Below, in pieces: positions 1 to 8,257 of a stretch of 64,000 bases of DNA. The position numbers were made by a program, and so were the translations under genes. This stretch comes from Arthrobacter sp. ZGTC412. Its GTDB lineage: Bacteria > Actinomycetota > Actinomycetes > Actinomycetales > Micrococcaceae. The stretch covers positions 31,426 to 95,425 of the forward strand of contig NZ_PJII01000017.1 in assembly GCF_002929215.1 (NCBI RefSeq), read 5' to 3'. The notes beneath the pieces are model-generated. The model worked only from the letters and a program-made list of their open reading frames with translations. It ran no database searches and was not told where the DNA came from. The first letter of the stretch is position 1; each line of letters opens with the position of its first letter.

Positions 1-260
1 TCGACGAGCACGCCCTCCAGGTGGCCCGGGCCTGCGTACAGCTGGAAAGCCACGGGCTCGAGCCCCGGCACCTCCGCCCCTTTCAGGCAGCTGCCGAAAG
101 GGAATTCGGCTTGGTTGAACGCGCCGTGGCGCCGCTTGCTTCGCGCAAGGACGCCGCCTCCCAGGCACGGGCGGCGGAGGCTGCCCGCGAAATCAGTGAC
201 CTCTGCCTCGCCCTGCACCGTGCTCTGGTGCAGGACCACATCTCACGCATGGACATCTGA
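1..260 (+). CDS. ftsR: MerR-family regulator FtsR, C-terminal part (5' end outside window)
   Basis: The reading frame is open from the first base (frame starting at base 3) to the TGA at 258-260, so only about the last 85 residues are present. The helix-turn-helix lies outside the window. What is visible is an alanine-rich, largely helical tail (LESHGLEPRHLRPFQAAAERE, then AARE.SDLCLALHRAL) typical of the effector half of the FtsR/Rv1828-type regulators. The next two genes (DUF151 nuclease, second MerR) reproduce the mycobacterial Rv1828-Rv1829-Rv1830 order, which is the main reason for the name. In Corynebacterium glutamicum FtsR is reported as a regulator of ftsZ. The stop overlaps the next start (TGATG), implying translational coupling. 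The identity is inferred from the tail plus context. Confidence 0.75.
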   Translation, partial: DEHALQVARACVQLESHGLEPRHLRPFQAAAEREFGLVERAVAPLASRKDAASQARAAEAAREISDLCLALHRALVQDHISRMDI

Positions 261-763
261 TGATTGAAGTCGAGATCGTAGGCGTTCGGATCGAACTGCC
301 TTCCAACCAGCCGCTGGTCCTCCTGCGGGAGATGCACGGGGAACGCCACGTGCCCATCTGGATCGGCACGCCTGAGGCCAGCGCCATCGCCCTTGCGCAG
401 CAGGGAGTGGTTCCGCCCAGGCCCATGACGCACGACCTCCTGGTGGATGTGGTCGAGTCGTTGGGCCACTCCGTGGTCAGCGTGAACATCGTGGCCGTGG
501 AGGACAACATTTTCTACGGCCAGCTCCAGTTCGAAAACGGCACCACTGTCAGTTCGCGTGCTTCCGATGCCCTCGCCGTCGCCCTCCGTGCCAAGTGCCG
601 GATCTGGTGCGCCGATTCCGTAATGGACGAAGCCGGCGTCCGGATCACGGAACACGACGAGGGCGAGGACACGGAGCCCGGTCCCACCGTCGATGAAGAG
701 CGTGAGATGCGCCGGTTCCGGGAGTTCCTGGACGACGTGGAACCCGAGGATTTCGACGGCTAA
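260..763 (+). CDS. Bifunctional nuclease family protein (DUF151)
   Basis: A 167-residue protein. Residues 1-130 form the DUF151 fold (start MIEVEIVGVR, then VPIWIGTPEASAIALA and SSRASDALAVALR). It ends in an acidic tail (DEGEDTEPGP, DEEREMRRFREFLDDVEPEDFDG) like a short UvrB/UvrC-interaction segment. Family members are described as having RNase/DNase activity in plants and as conserved housekeeping proteins in actinobacteria; the substrate here is unknown. The ATG overlaps the ftsR stop by one base, so the two are almost certainly co-transcribed. The length matches Rv1829-like proteins (about 164 residues). Family assignment is secure; the biochemical role is not. Confidence 0.85.
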   Translation: MIEVEIVGVRIELPSNQPLVLLREMHGERHVPIWIGTPEASAIALAQQGVVPPRPMTHDLLVDVVESLGHSVVSVNIVAVEDNIFYGQLQFENGTTVSSRASDALAVALRAKCRIWCADSVMDEAGVRITEHDEGEDTEPGPTVDEEREMRRFREFLDDVEPEDFDG

Positions 764-772
764 GGTCACGTT

Positions 773-784
773 AAGGTTAAAGTC
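773..784 (+). promoter_or_regulatory. Putative FtsR-type half site (AAGGTTAAAGTC)
   Basis: The 12-mer AAGGTTAAAGTC lies just after the nuclease gene, upstream of the second MerR gene. It matches both arms of the palindrome in front of ftsZ (AAGGTTATAGTT and AAGGTTAGAGTT, 37055-37085) at 10 of 12 positions. A weaker similar stretch (GGATGAAAGTTT) follows at 787-798. The sharing of the motif is seen directly; binding by FtsR is inference. Confidence 0.4.
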
Positions 785-828
785 GAGGATGAAAGTTTCG
801 ACACGCCTCTTCTAAGGGCCCAACGTCT

Positions 829-857
829 TTGACCTTGGGTCTGTGCGGGCCTAACGT
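829..857 (+). promoter_or_regulatory. Putative promoter for the second MerR gene
   Basis: TTGACC (829-834) and TAACGT (852-857) are separated by 17 bp, a standard vegetative sigma spacing. The 7-mer AACGTCT occurs twice around it (822-828 and 853-859), 31 bp apart, which could be an operator pair. The predicted start of transcription would leave a leader of about 135 nt before the GTG at 1000. Confidence 0.4.
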
Positions 858-999
858 CTAAGTATCGAGTTCCCATTGCTTACGGCAGCCGCGCAAGTCA
901 CACTGGAAGGTGCGCCCCGCGGAAATTACAGGCATGATCTTCATTCCTGTTGAGACTGCTGCAGTTCTTCCCGCGGAGCTTATGACAAGGAGGATCCAG

Positions 1000-1593
1000 G
1001 TGAGTCCCAAAGGCGAAGCAGGAGGGCTGAAACAGCCCACGGCTGGTGTTGCTGTGCCCGCAAGCGGTGCCCAGGGCCTCCTGTTCACCGAAGACCTCCC
1101 TGTCCTGGACGAAGACGCCGGATACCGGGGTCCCACCGCGTGCAAGGCAGCCGGCATAACGTACCGCCAGCTGGATTACTGGGCACGCACCGGACTTGTG
1201 GAACCTGCTGTTCGCGGCGCCGCCGGGTCGGGATCCCAGCGGCTGTACGGCTTCCGAGACATCCTCGTCCTCAAAGTCGTCAAGCGGCTGCTGGATACCG
1301 GCGTATCCCTGCAGCAGATCCGCACCGCGGTAGAACACCTGCGTGAACGCGGTGTGGAGGACCTGGCCCAGATCACACTGATGAGCGACGGCGCCAGCGT
1401 CTACGAGTGCACATCCGCGGACGAAGTCATTGACCTGGTCCAGGGCGGCCAGGGTGTCTTCGGCATCGCCGTCGGCCGCGTCTGGCGAGAGGTGGAAGGC
1501 AGCCTGGCGTCGCTTCCGAGTGAACATGCGGCTGAGCAGTCCTTTCCGGACGACGAACTGAGCAAACGGCGGGCAGCCCGCAAGATCAGCTGA
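1000..1593 (+). CDS. MerR-family transcriptional regulator (Rv1830 type)
   Basis: A winged helix-turn-helix DNA-binding protein of 197 residues. The MerR DNA-binding segment spans about residues 42-110 (GYRGPTACKAAGITYRQLDYWARTG, then RLYGFRDILVLKVVKRLLDTG). It is followed by a dimerisation helix and an unassigned C-terminal domain. An in-frame GTG at 910 would add 30 residues, but the GTG at 1000 is preceded by a strong ribosome binding site (AAGGAGGA, 988-995) and gives the usual family length, so I chose it. It sits third in the ftsR cluster but has its own apparent promoter. Homologues in mycobacteria are linked to growth and division control; the target genes here are not known. It ends in a shared terminator with the convergent ParA gene. 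Confidence 0.85.
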   Translation: MSPKGEAGGLKQPTAGVAVPASGAQGLLFTEDLPVLDEDAGYRGPTACKAAGITYRQLDYWARTGLVEPAVRGAAGSGSQRLYGFRDILVLKVVKRLLDTGVSLQQIRTAVEHLRERGVEDLAQITLMSDGASVYECTSADEVIDLVQGGQGVFGIAVGRVWREVEGSLASLPSEHAAEQSFPDDELSKRRAARKIS

Positions 1594-1621
1594 CGTTTCC
1601 GCCACAGCCTTTTATGAACAG

Positions 1622-1655
1622 CAGAGGCCGCTCTCCCCTTGGAGAGCGGCCTCTG
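1622..1655. terminator. Bidirectional intrinsic terminator
   Basis: A perfect 15-bp stem (CAGAGGCCGCTCTCC, loop CCTT, GGAGAGCGGCCTCTG) between the convergent MerR and ParA genes. It is followed by a weak T-rich stretch on the + strand. Confidence 0.85.
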
Positions 1656-1672
1656 TTGGTGATATTGCTTCC

Positions 1673-2491
1673 CTAGCGTGCCCGGCTGCGCAAACCGCTT
1701 CCTACCGCCATCAGGTTGGCCAGCAGGTCATCGAACAGTGCGGCGGCCGCTTTGGCGGATTCGCCGGGCCAGTGGTGCACCGGGTGGGCGGCGCCCTGGA
1801 TCTGCTGCCAGTTTGCCTGCTCAGGGATTCGCGGGCTCAGGAGGAGCTCGCCGAACATGGACTCCATCTCGGCCAGCCGGTAGCTGTGCTCTGAGGACCC
1901 GGACCGCACCCGGTTGGCGACGATGCCGGCGGGTGAAAGGTTGGGCGCGAACTCCTGGCGGAAGAGCTGGATGGCCCTCATGGTCCGCTCGGTTCCCGCA
2001 ACGGAGAACAGCCCCGGCTCGGCAACAAGGGCAACCTTGTCACTCGCGGACCACGCCATTCGGGTCAGGCCGTTGAGGGATGGCGGGCAGTCGATCAGGA
2101 CCAGCTCGTAGTTCTCCGCGGTGGCCAGCACCGAGGACAGCCGCCGCAGGTCGCGGCGGCTGAGGTCCGGACGGTCATAGATGCCCGTGTAGGCAGAGCC
2201 GACGGCGACATCCAGGACCGCTGGACCCGAGCCGTTGGAGCGGGCCTGGGCCGTCCAGCTGCTCCCCACGACGTTCTCCGGGAGCTTGGCGCGGCGGGGG
2301 CTCTTGAGCATCCTTCCGATATCCAGCTGGTCGCCGGGGTGCACGCCCAGGGCGGTGGTCGCGTCTGCGTGGGGATCCAGGTCCACCACCAGCGTGCGGA
2401 TTCCCGCGGCAAGGGCTGCAGACGCCAATCCTGTGGTGACTGAAGTCTTGCCGACTCCACCCTTGAGGCTGCTGATGCTGACTACTTGCAC
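1673..2491 (-). CDS. ParA/MinD-family ATPase (orphan)
   Basis: A 272-residue deviant Walker ATPase. The P-loop is at residues 10-17 (KGGVGKTS), Walker A' is near residue 37 (VVDLDPHADATTALG) and Walker B is near residue 132 (LVLIDCPPSLNG). Such proteins bind DNA or membrane in the ATP state and position chromosomes or complexes. There is no ParB/Spo0J-like partner next to it and no parS-like repeat nearby, so it is unlikely to be the chromosomal ParA of the ori region. It stands alone between a terminator and a 300-bp intergenic region. DPHAD in place of the usual DPQGN is a small deviation. Family sure; cargo unknown. Confidence 0.85.
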   Translation of the reverse strand: MQVVSISSLKGGVGKTSVTTGLASAALAAGIRTLVVDLDPHADATTALGVHPGDQLDIGRMLKSPRRAKLPENVVGSSWTAQARSNGSGPAVLDVAVGSAYTGIYDRPDLSRRDLRRLSSVLATAENYELVLIDCPPSLNGLTRMAWSASDKVALVAEPGLFSVAGTERTMRAIQLFRQEFAPNLSPAGIVANRVRSGSSEHSYRLAEMESMFGELLLSPRIPEQANWQQIQGAAHPVHHWPGESAKAAAALFDDLLANLMAVGSGLRSRAR

Positions 2492-2791
2492 TGAGAGACC
2501 AAAACCTAACGCCGGATGCCGTGTTCGGAGTAATGTTTGCTTCGGCAGTGCCGAAGCCGGACGGTCCTGCCGCCCTACTCATCATATGTGGATGCGTCGG
2601 CGAATCCTGCTTTAACAGGCGTCGGCATGGCACCGACTTTGCTGCCAGGGCGGTTTCCGCCCGGCCCGGCAGAAGGGTCCGGGACATGACGGGGAAATCT
2701 GTGATGGTTGCCACAAAGATTTGTGTTTGCCCTTCCGGGTCCTAGACACTGTGACCACTCACCGATCCACCCGCGATGATGCAGGAGAAGT
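2492..2791. other. Intergenic region between parA-like gene and pyc
   Basis: A divergent promoter region with no gene. It holds a 19-bp perfect odd palindrome (2539-2557) and a GGGCGG-TTT-CCGCCC hairpin (2648-2662). There is also a weak promoter-like pair TTGTGT (2721-2726) and TAGACA (2743-2748), 16 bp apart, which could serve pyc. Confidence 0.5.
2539..2557. repeat. 19-bp palindrome, candidate operator
   Basis: GCTTCGGCA-G-TGCCGAAGC: perfect 9-bp arms around one central base, 48 bp upstream of the ParA start on the opposite strand. It has the size of a dimeric repressor site. No T-tract follows, so a terminator is less likely. Confidence 0.45.
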
Positions 2792-5700
2792 ATGTTTTCT
2801 AAAGTTCTGGTGGCCAACCGCGGCGAAATCGCGATCAGGGCCTTCCGCGCCGGCTACGAGCTGGGCGCTAAGACCGTTGCCGTATTCCCCAATGAGGACA
2901 GGAACTCAATTCACCGCCAGAAAGCGGACGAGGCCTACCTGATCGGCGAAGAGGGCCACCCCGTCCGGGCCTACCTGGACGTTGCCGAAGTAGTGCGGGT
3001 AGCCAAGGAGTCCGGTGCGGACGCTATCTACCCCGGATACGGTTTCCTCTCGGAGAACCCCGATCTGGCGCGCGCGGCCAAGGCTGCCGGCATTACCTTT
3101 GTTGGTCCGCCGGCCGAGGTGCTGGAACTGGCAGGCAATAAGGTGGCGGCGCTGAAGGCTGCCCGCGACGCCGGCGTACCGGTCCTGAAGTCCAGCCAGC
3201 CCTCCAAAGACCTGGACGAACTTATTGCGGCTGCCGATGAGATCGGCTTCCCCATTTTTGCCAAAGCCGTAGCCGGCGGCGGTGGACGCGGCATGCGCCG
3301 GGTGGACACCCGCGAGGCACTGCCGGACGCCCTGCAGTCTGCCATGCGTGAGGCCGACGCTGCCTTCGGTGACCCCACTATGTTCCTGGAGCAGGCCGTA
3401 CTGCGGCCGCGGCACATCGAAGTGCAGATCCTGGCCGACGCCGAGGGCAACGTCATGCATCTTTTCGAGCGTGACTGCTCCATCCAGCGCCGCCACCAGA
3501 AAGTCATTGAGATCGCCCCGGCCCCCAACCTGGACGAAGGCATCCGGCAGGCCCTTTACCGCGATGCCGTCAAGTTTGCCAAGGCCCTGAACTACGTCAA
3601 TGCCGGAACCGTGGAGTTCCTGGTTGATACCGTGGGTGAGCGCGCCGGCCAGCACGTCTTCATCGAAATGAACCCGCGCATTCAGGTGGAGCACACGGTC
3701 ACGGAGGAAGTTACCGACGTCGACCTTGTGCAGGCCCAAATGCGGATTGCCGCCGGCGAAACCCTGGCTGACCTCGGCCTTTCCCAGGACACCGTAAGGC
3801 TGCGCGGCGCTGCACTACAGAGCCGCATCACCACGGAGGACCCGGCGAACGGCTTCCGCCCCGACGTCGGAAAGATCACCGGCTACCGCTCTGCCGGCGG
3901 CGCGGGCGTACGGCTCGACGGCGGCACTGTTTACTCCGGTGCCGAGATCAGCCCCCACTTTGACTCGATGCTGGTTAAGCTCACGTGCCGTGGCCGGGAT
4001 TACCCGGCCGCCGTCGCCCGTGCCCGCCGCGCCCTGGCGGAGTTCCGTATCCGAGGTGTCTCCACCAACATCTCCTTCCTCCAGGCGGTGCTCGACGACG
4101 CCGACTTCATCGCGGGCGATGTCGCCACGAACTTCATCGACGAGCGCCCCCAGCTTCTCAAGGCGCGGGTCTCCGCCGACCGCGGAACCAAGCTCCTCAC
4201 CTGGCTGGCTGAAGTCACTGTCAACAAGCCGAACGGCGAGCTGACCGTGCACTCGAATCCTGCAAGCAAGCTGCCGTCCGTCAAGGACAAGCAGGCAGCG
4301 CCCGGCTCACGGCAGAGGCTCCTGGAGCTGGGACCCGAGGGCTTCGCCAAGGCCCTTCGTGAACAGAATCCAGTGGCCGTCACGGACACCACGTTCCGGG
4401 ACGCCCACCAGTCCCTTCTGGCCACCCGCGTCCGTACCCGCGACCTCGTGGCGGCCGGCCCCGCGGTTACCGCCCTGATGCCGGAGCTCCTTTCGGTTGA
4501 GGCCTGGGGCGGTGCCACGTATGACGTCGCCCTGCGGTTCCTGGGCGAAGACCCTTGGGAGAGGCTGGCCGCCCTTCGCCAGGCGCTTCCGAATGTCTGT
4601 ATCCAGATGCTCCTCCGCGGCCGCAACACCGTTGGCTACACGCCCTACCCTGAAGAGGTCACCGAAGCGTTCGTCAACGAGGCCGCGGCAACCGGCATTG
4701 ACATCTTCCGCATCTTCGATGCTTTGAACGACGTCAGCCAGATGGCACCCGCCATCCGCGCTGTCCGGGCCACAGGCACCGCCGTCGCCGAAGTGGCCCT
4801 CTGCTACACCGGGGACATGCTGGACCCCGAAGAGAAGCTCTACACGCTGGACTACTACCTGGAGCTGGCACAGAGAATCGTGGACGCCGGAGCCCACATC
4901 CTTGCAATTAAGGACATGGCGGGCCTCCTCCGTCCAGCCGCTGCGGCCAAACTCGTCTCCGCCCTGCGGGAACGCTTCGACCTGCCGGTGCACCTGCACA
5001 CCCATGACACCGCAGGCGGCCAGCTGGCCACCCTGCTGGCCGCCGTGGACGCAGGTGTGGACGCAGTGGACGTTGCCTCCGCTTCGCTGGCTGGTACTAC
5101 CAGCCAGCCGTCGGCCTCAGCCCTGGTGGCGGCACTGGCACACACCCCGCGGGATACCGGCCTCAGCCTGGCCGCCGTCAGCTCGCTGGAGCCGTACTGG
5201 GAGGCGGTCCGCCGCGTCTACGCGCCGTTCGAGTCCGGACTTCCGGGCCCCACCGGGCGCGTGTACCAGCATGAGATCCCCGGCGGGCAGCTCTCGAACC
5301 TCCGGCAGCAGGCCATGGCCCTGGGACTGGGGGAGCGCTTTGAGGCGATCGAGGACATGTACACCGCCGCTGACCGCATCCTGGGCCACCTGGTCAAGGT
5401 CACCCCGTCCTCCAAGGTGGTGGGCGACCTCGCCCTGCACCTCGTGGGCCTGAACGCCGATCCGGCGGACTTCAACGAGAACCCCCAGAATTACGACATC
5501 CCGGATTCGGTTATCGGATTCCTGTCCGGCGAGCTCGGTGACCCTCCGGGAGGCTGGCCCGAGCCCTTCCGCACCAAGGCCCTCCAGGGCCGCAGCGTGA
5601 AGGTCCGCGACGTGGAGCTCAGCGCCGAAGACAGCGCCGCCTTGAAGTCCGACTCCAAGACCCGCCAGCACACGCTGAACCGGCTGCTCTTCGACGGACC

Positions 5701-6187
5701 CACCAAGGACTACCTGAAGAGCGTGGAGACCTACGGCAACATCTCGGTCCTGGACACCCGGGATTACCTTTACGGACTCCAGCGCGGCCAGGAACACGAG
5801 ATCCAGTTGGAGAAGGGCGTGCGGTTGATCGCGTCCCTCGAAGCGGTGTCCGAGCCTGACGAAAAGGGTATGCGCACGGTTATGTGCACCCTCAACGGCC
5901 AGTCCCGGCCGGTGGTGGTCCGCGACCGTTCCGTGGTCAGCAACGTCAAGGCTGCCGAGAAGGCCGACCCCGCCCAGCCCGGCCACGTGGCAGCCCCGTT
6001 CGCCGGTGCCGTCACCGTGACCGTCAAGCCCGGCGACACCGTGAACGCGGGAGACACCGTGGCCACCATCGAAGCAATGAAGATGGAAGCGTCCATCACG
6101 ACGCCGGTAGCAGGCAAGGTTTCCCGGCTCGCCATCTCCTCGGTGGAGCAGGTCCAGGGCGGCGACCTGCTGCTGGTGGTTGAGTAA
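2792..6187 (+). CDS. pyc: Pyruvate carboxylase
   Basis: A single-chain biotin enzyme of 1131 residues that makes oxaloacetate from pyruvate, bicarbonate and ATP (anaplerosis). The biotin carboxylase half comes first (ATP-grasp glycine loop AVAGGGGRGMRRV near residue 160; biotin carboxylase C-terminal domain to about 450). Next is the carboxyltransferase TIM barrel (start VTDTTFRDAHQSLLATR near 530; metal site HLHTHDTAGG near 735), then the biotin carrier domain with the EAMKMEA motif, biotinylated lysine about residue 1097. Full length is typical for alpha4 pyruvate carboxylases. The start ATG has GGAGA upstream. It is monocistronic, ended by a strong hairpin. Confidence 0.97.
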   Translation: MFSKVLVANRGEIAIRAFRAGYELGAKTVAVFPNEDRNSIHRQKADEAYLIGEEGHPVRAYLDVAEVVRVAKESGADAIYPGYGFLSENPDLARAAKAAGITFVGPPAEVLELAGNKVAALKAARDAGVPVLKSSQPSKDLDELIAAADEIGFPIFAKAVAGGGGRGMRRVDTREALPDALQSAMREADAAFGDPTMFLEQAVLRPRHIEVQILADAEGNVMHLFERDCSIQRRHQKVIEIAPAPNLDEGIRQALYRDAVKFAKALNYVNAGTVEFLVDTVGERAGQHVFIEMNPRIQVEHTVTEEVTDVDLVQAQMRIAAGETLADLGLSQDTVRLRGAALQSRITTEDPANGFRPDVGKITGYRSAGGAGVRLDGGTVYSGAEISPHFDSMLVKLTCRGRDYPAAVARARRALAEFRIRGVSTNISFLQAVLDDADFIAGDVATNFIDERPQLLKARVSADRGTKLLTWLAEVTVNKPNGELTVHSNPASKLPSVKDKQAAPGSRQRLLELGPEGFAKALREQNPVAVTDTTFRDAHQSLLATRVRTRDLVAAGPAVTALMPELLSVEAWGGATYDVALRFLGEDPWERLAALRQALPNVCIQMLLRGRNTVGYTPYPEEVTEAFVNEAAATGIDIFRIFDALNDVSQMAPAIRAVRATGTAVAEVALCYTGDMLDPEEKLYTLDYYLELAQRIVDAGAHILAIKDMAGLLRPAAAAKLVSALRERFDLPVHLHTHDTAGGQLATLLAAVDAGVDAVDVASASLAGTTSQPSASALVAALAHTPRDTGLSLAAVSSLEPYWEAVRRVYAPFESGLPGPTGRVYQHEIPGGQLSNLRQQAMALGLGERFEAIEDMYTAADRILGHLVKVTPSSKVVGDLALHLVGLNADPADFNENPQNYDIPDSVIGFLSGELGDPPGGWPEPFRTKALQGRSVKVRDVELSAEDSAALKSDSKTRQHTLNRLLFDGPTKDYLKSVETYGNISVLDTRDYLYGLQRGQEHEIQLEKGVRLIASLEAVSEPDEKGMRTVMCTLNGQSRPVVVRDRSVVSNVKAAEKADPAQPGHVAAPFAGAVTVTVKPGDTVNAGDTVATIEAMKMEASITTPVAGKVSRLAISSVEQVQGGDLLLVVE

Positions 6188-6208
6188 TAAGCCACTTGTT
6201 GAGTAATA
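6179..6208 (+). repeat. 11-bp direct repeat spanning the pyc stop codon
   Basis: GTTGAGTAATA occurs at 6179-6189 (it contains the pyc stop TAA) and again at 6198-6208, 19 bp apart. It looks like a small local duplication just before the terminator. Confidence 0.6.
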
Positions 6209-6210
6209 CA

Positions 6211-6243
6211 ACGAGAGGGTCCCCCGTCAGGAGGGCCCTCTCG
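6211..6243. terminator. Bidirectional terminator pyc / acyl-CoA ligase
   Basis: Stem ACGAGAGGG (6211-6219) pairs with CCCTCTCGT (6235-6243), followed by TTTTCTC on the + strand. It sits between convergent genes. Confidence 0.85.
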
Positions 6244-6267
6244 TTTTCTCTGCGCCTCTTACTCGGG

Positions 6268-8076
6268 TCAGGCGCGCGGTGACGCGTACATCTCTTCGAT
6301 GACGGCCTCGAAGTCCTTCATCACCTGCGCCCGTTTTACTTTCATGGAGGGGGTCAGGTGCCCTGATGCCTCGGTGAAGTCAGCAGGGACGATCCGGAAG
6401 GACTTAATGGCTTCGGCCTGCGAGACAGAGGCGTTCGCTGCGGTAATCAGGTCCTGGACTGCTGCCTTGACTACCGAGTTGTTGGCCGCATCCTCGAGGG
6501 ACGTGCCGGCCGGGAGGTTGTGGCGCTGCAGCCAGCCCGGCAGGGCCTCCTGGTCCAGGGTGACAAGGGCCCCGATGAAGGGCCTGTTGTCGCCGACCAC
6601 CAGCACCTGGGAGACCAGGGCGTCGGCGCGGATCTGATCCTCAAGGAGGGCCGGGATGACGTTCTTGCCGCCGGCGGTCACGATGATTTCCTTCTTGCGG
6701 CCGGTGATCCACAGGAAGCCGTCTTCGTCGAGGCGGCCGATGTCGCCGGTGCGGAACCACCCGTCGGCGAACGTCTCCGAGGTAAGGTCCTCCCGCTTGT
6801 AGTAACCGTGCATCACGCAGACGCCCTTGGCGAGGATTTCACCGTCCTCGGCGATTCTGACGGCGTTCCCCGGCAGCGGCTTGCCGACAGATCCGATCTT
6901 GATCAGCGACGGAGTGTTGACGGAGATAGGGGCCGTGGTTTCGGTCAGGCCGTAGCCTTCCAGGACCTGCAGGCCGATGCCCTGGAAGAAGTGGCCCAGG
7001 CGTTCACCAAGCGGGCCCCCTCCGGAGACCGCGTGCGCAACTTGGCCGCCCATGGCAGCCCGCAGCTTGCTGTACACCAGCTTGTCGAAGAGGGCGTGGC
7101 GGAGCTTGAGGCCAATGCCCACCCGCCCGTTCTGGCGCGCCTTTGAGAAGGCAATTGCGGTGTCCGCCGCCTTGTGGAAGATTGCGCCCTTGCCGCCGTC
7201 CTCTGCCTTGGTCAGCGCCGAGTTGTAGACCTTTTCGAAGACGCGGGGCACGGCAAGGATGAACGTGGGCTCGTAGCTCTGCAGGTCCGCGAGCAGGTTC
7301 TTGATGTCCGGGGTATGGGCCACGGTGGTTCCGGCAGCCATGGCCAGGACGGAGATGAAGCGTGCGAAAACGTGGGCCAGCGGCAGGAACATGATGGTCT
7401 TGGCGTTCTCGTGGACGATCTCGCCGATGATCGCGAGAGCGTTGTCCGAGAGTTCAACGAAGTTTCCGTGCGTGAGTTCGCAGCCCTTGGGGCGGCCCGT
7501 GGTGCCGGAGGTGTAGATGATGGTGGCGACATCGTCCAGGTTGGCGGTCGCGCGCCGCGCCTCAAGGTCTGCGTCGCTGACCCCGCGGCCAGCTTCACGG
7601 AGGGCCTCCAGGCCCTGGCCTTCCAGCTGCCACACGTTCTGGAGCGCCGTGAGGCCCTCAGCATTCACCGCCTGGCGGATTACGTCCTCATGGTGCGCTG
7701 CCTCGCCGAAGGCTGCCACCGCCCCCGAGTCGCCGAGGTTCCATGCCACCTGGGAGGGGGAGGAGGTCTCGTAAATCGGAACCGATACTGCTCCCGCAAA
7801 CCAGATGGCAAAGTCCACCAGGGCCCATTCGTAGCGCGTGCGGGACATAATGCCTACGCGGTCGCCCGCAGCCACGCCGCTTGCCATGAGTCCCTTGGCC
7901 AGGACCGAGACGTCGGCCAGGAAGTCCGTAGCTGAAATGTCACGCCAGGCACCGGCGGAGTCGAGCCGCGAAAACAGTGCCGGGTTGCTGGGCTTTGCAG
8001 CCTGCCGCAATACCAGATCAGTGATGTTGGTTTCCGGTGGGACAACAACAAGAGGCGGAACACTGAATTCGCGCAC
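6268..8076 (-). CDS. Long-chain fatty-acid-CoA ligase (FadD15 type)
   Basis: An AMP-forming acyl-CoA synthetase of 602 residues that activates fatty acids with ATP and CoA. The P-loop motif YTSGTTGRPKG is near residue 190 and the adenylate-binding GYGLTET motif near 375. The hinge and C-terminal region GWFRTGDIGRLDEDGFLWITGRKKE runs to the lysine in MKVKRAQVMK close to the end. The GTG start has AAAGGAGC upstream. The length and sequence fit the FadD15/ACSL branch rather than short-chain ligases. In mycobacteria fadD15 lies in the same wider neighbourhood as the PlsC-like and aroG genes found downstream here. It is divergent from the ROK kinase. Confidence 0.92.
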   Translation of the reverse strand: MREFSVPPLVVVPPETNITDLVLRQAAKPSNPALFSRLDSAGAWRDISATDFLADVSVLAKGLMASGVAAGDRVGIMSRTRYEWALVDFAIWFAGAVSVPIYETSSPSQVAWNLGDSGAVAAFGEAAHHEDVIRQAVNAEGLTALQNVWQLEGQGLEALREAGRGVSDADLEARRATANLDDVATIIYTSGTTGRPKGCELTHGNFVELSDNALAIIGEIVHENAKTIMFLPLAHVFARFISVLAMAAGTTVAHTPDIKNLLADLQSYEPTFILAVPRVFEKVYNSALTKAEDGGKGAIFHKAADTAIAFSKARQNGRVGIGLKLRHALFDKLVYSKLRAAMGGQVAHAVSGGGPLGERLGHFFQGIGLQVLEGYGLTETTAPISVNTPSLIKIGSVGKPLPGNAVRIAEDGEILAKGVCVMHGYYKREDLTSETFADGWFRTGDIGRLDEDGFLWITGRKKEIIVTAGGKNVIPALLEDQIRADALVSQVLVVGDNRPFIGALVTLDQEALPGWLQRHNLPAGTSLEDAANNSVVKAAVQDLITAANASVSQAEAIKSFRIVPADFTEASGHLTPSMKVKRAQVMKDFEAVIEEMYASPRA

Positions 8077-8160
8077 TATAGCTCCTTTGATATCCGAAGA
8101 CCCGCGCAGGGTATGCCTAAAGACTAGTACGCCTATACCGGGCCGTGCAGTATCTAAAAC

Positions 8161-8172
8161 TACTGACCAGTA
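8161..8172. promoter_or_regulatory. Small palindrome upstream of the acyl-CoA ligase
   Basis: TACTG-AC-CAGTA is a symmetric 12-mer 85 bp upstream of the ligase start, in the divergent intergenic region. It resembles TetR-family sites that control fatty-acid genes, but it is short and could be chance. Confidence 0.25.
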
Positions 8173-8240
8173 ACTTAGCCGTCAATGGTGGCGGGCCGGA
8201 CATGCGGGGGCGCCCTCCTTTTCCGCCCGAACCGCCCGCC

Positions 8241-8257
8241 TAGAATGGTTGACTATG
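8241..8257 (+). promoter_or_regulatory. -10 element of a near-leaderless promoter (ROK kinase)
   Basis: TAGAAT (8241-8246) lies 8 nt before the ATG at 8255. Transcription would begin at or next to the start codon. No ribosome binding site is visible and no good -35 can be seen. Confidence 0.55.

Noticed and set aside
898-1605. 235-codon open frame antisense to the second MerR gene
   Set aside because: Same region encodes a clear MerR protein with a strong ribosome binding site on the + strand.
5117-6211. 364-codon open frame antisense to pyc
   Set aside because: Runs through the terminator and the biotin domain of pyc; no protein family recognisable.
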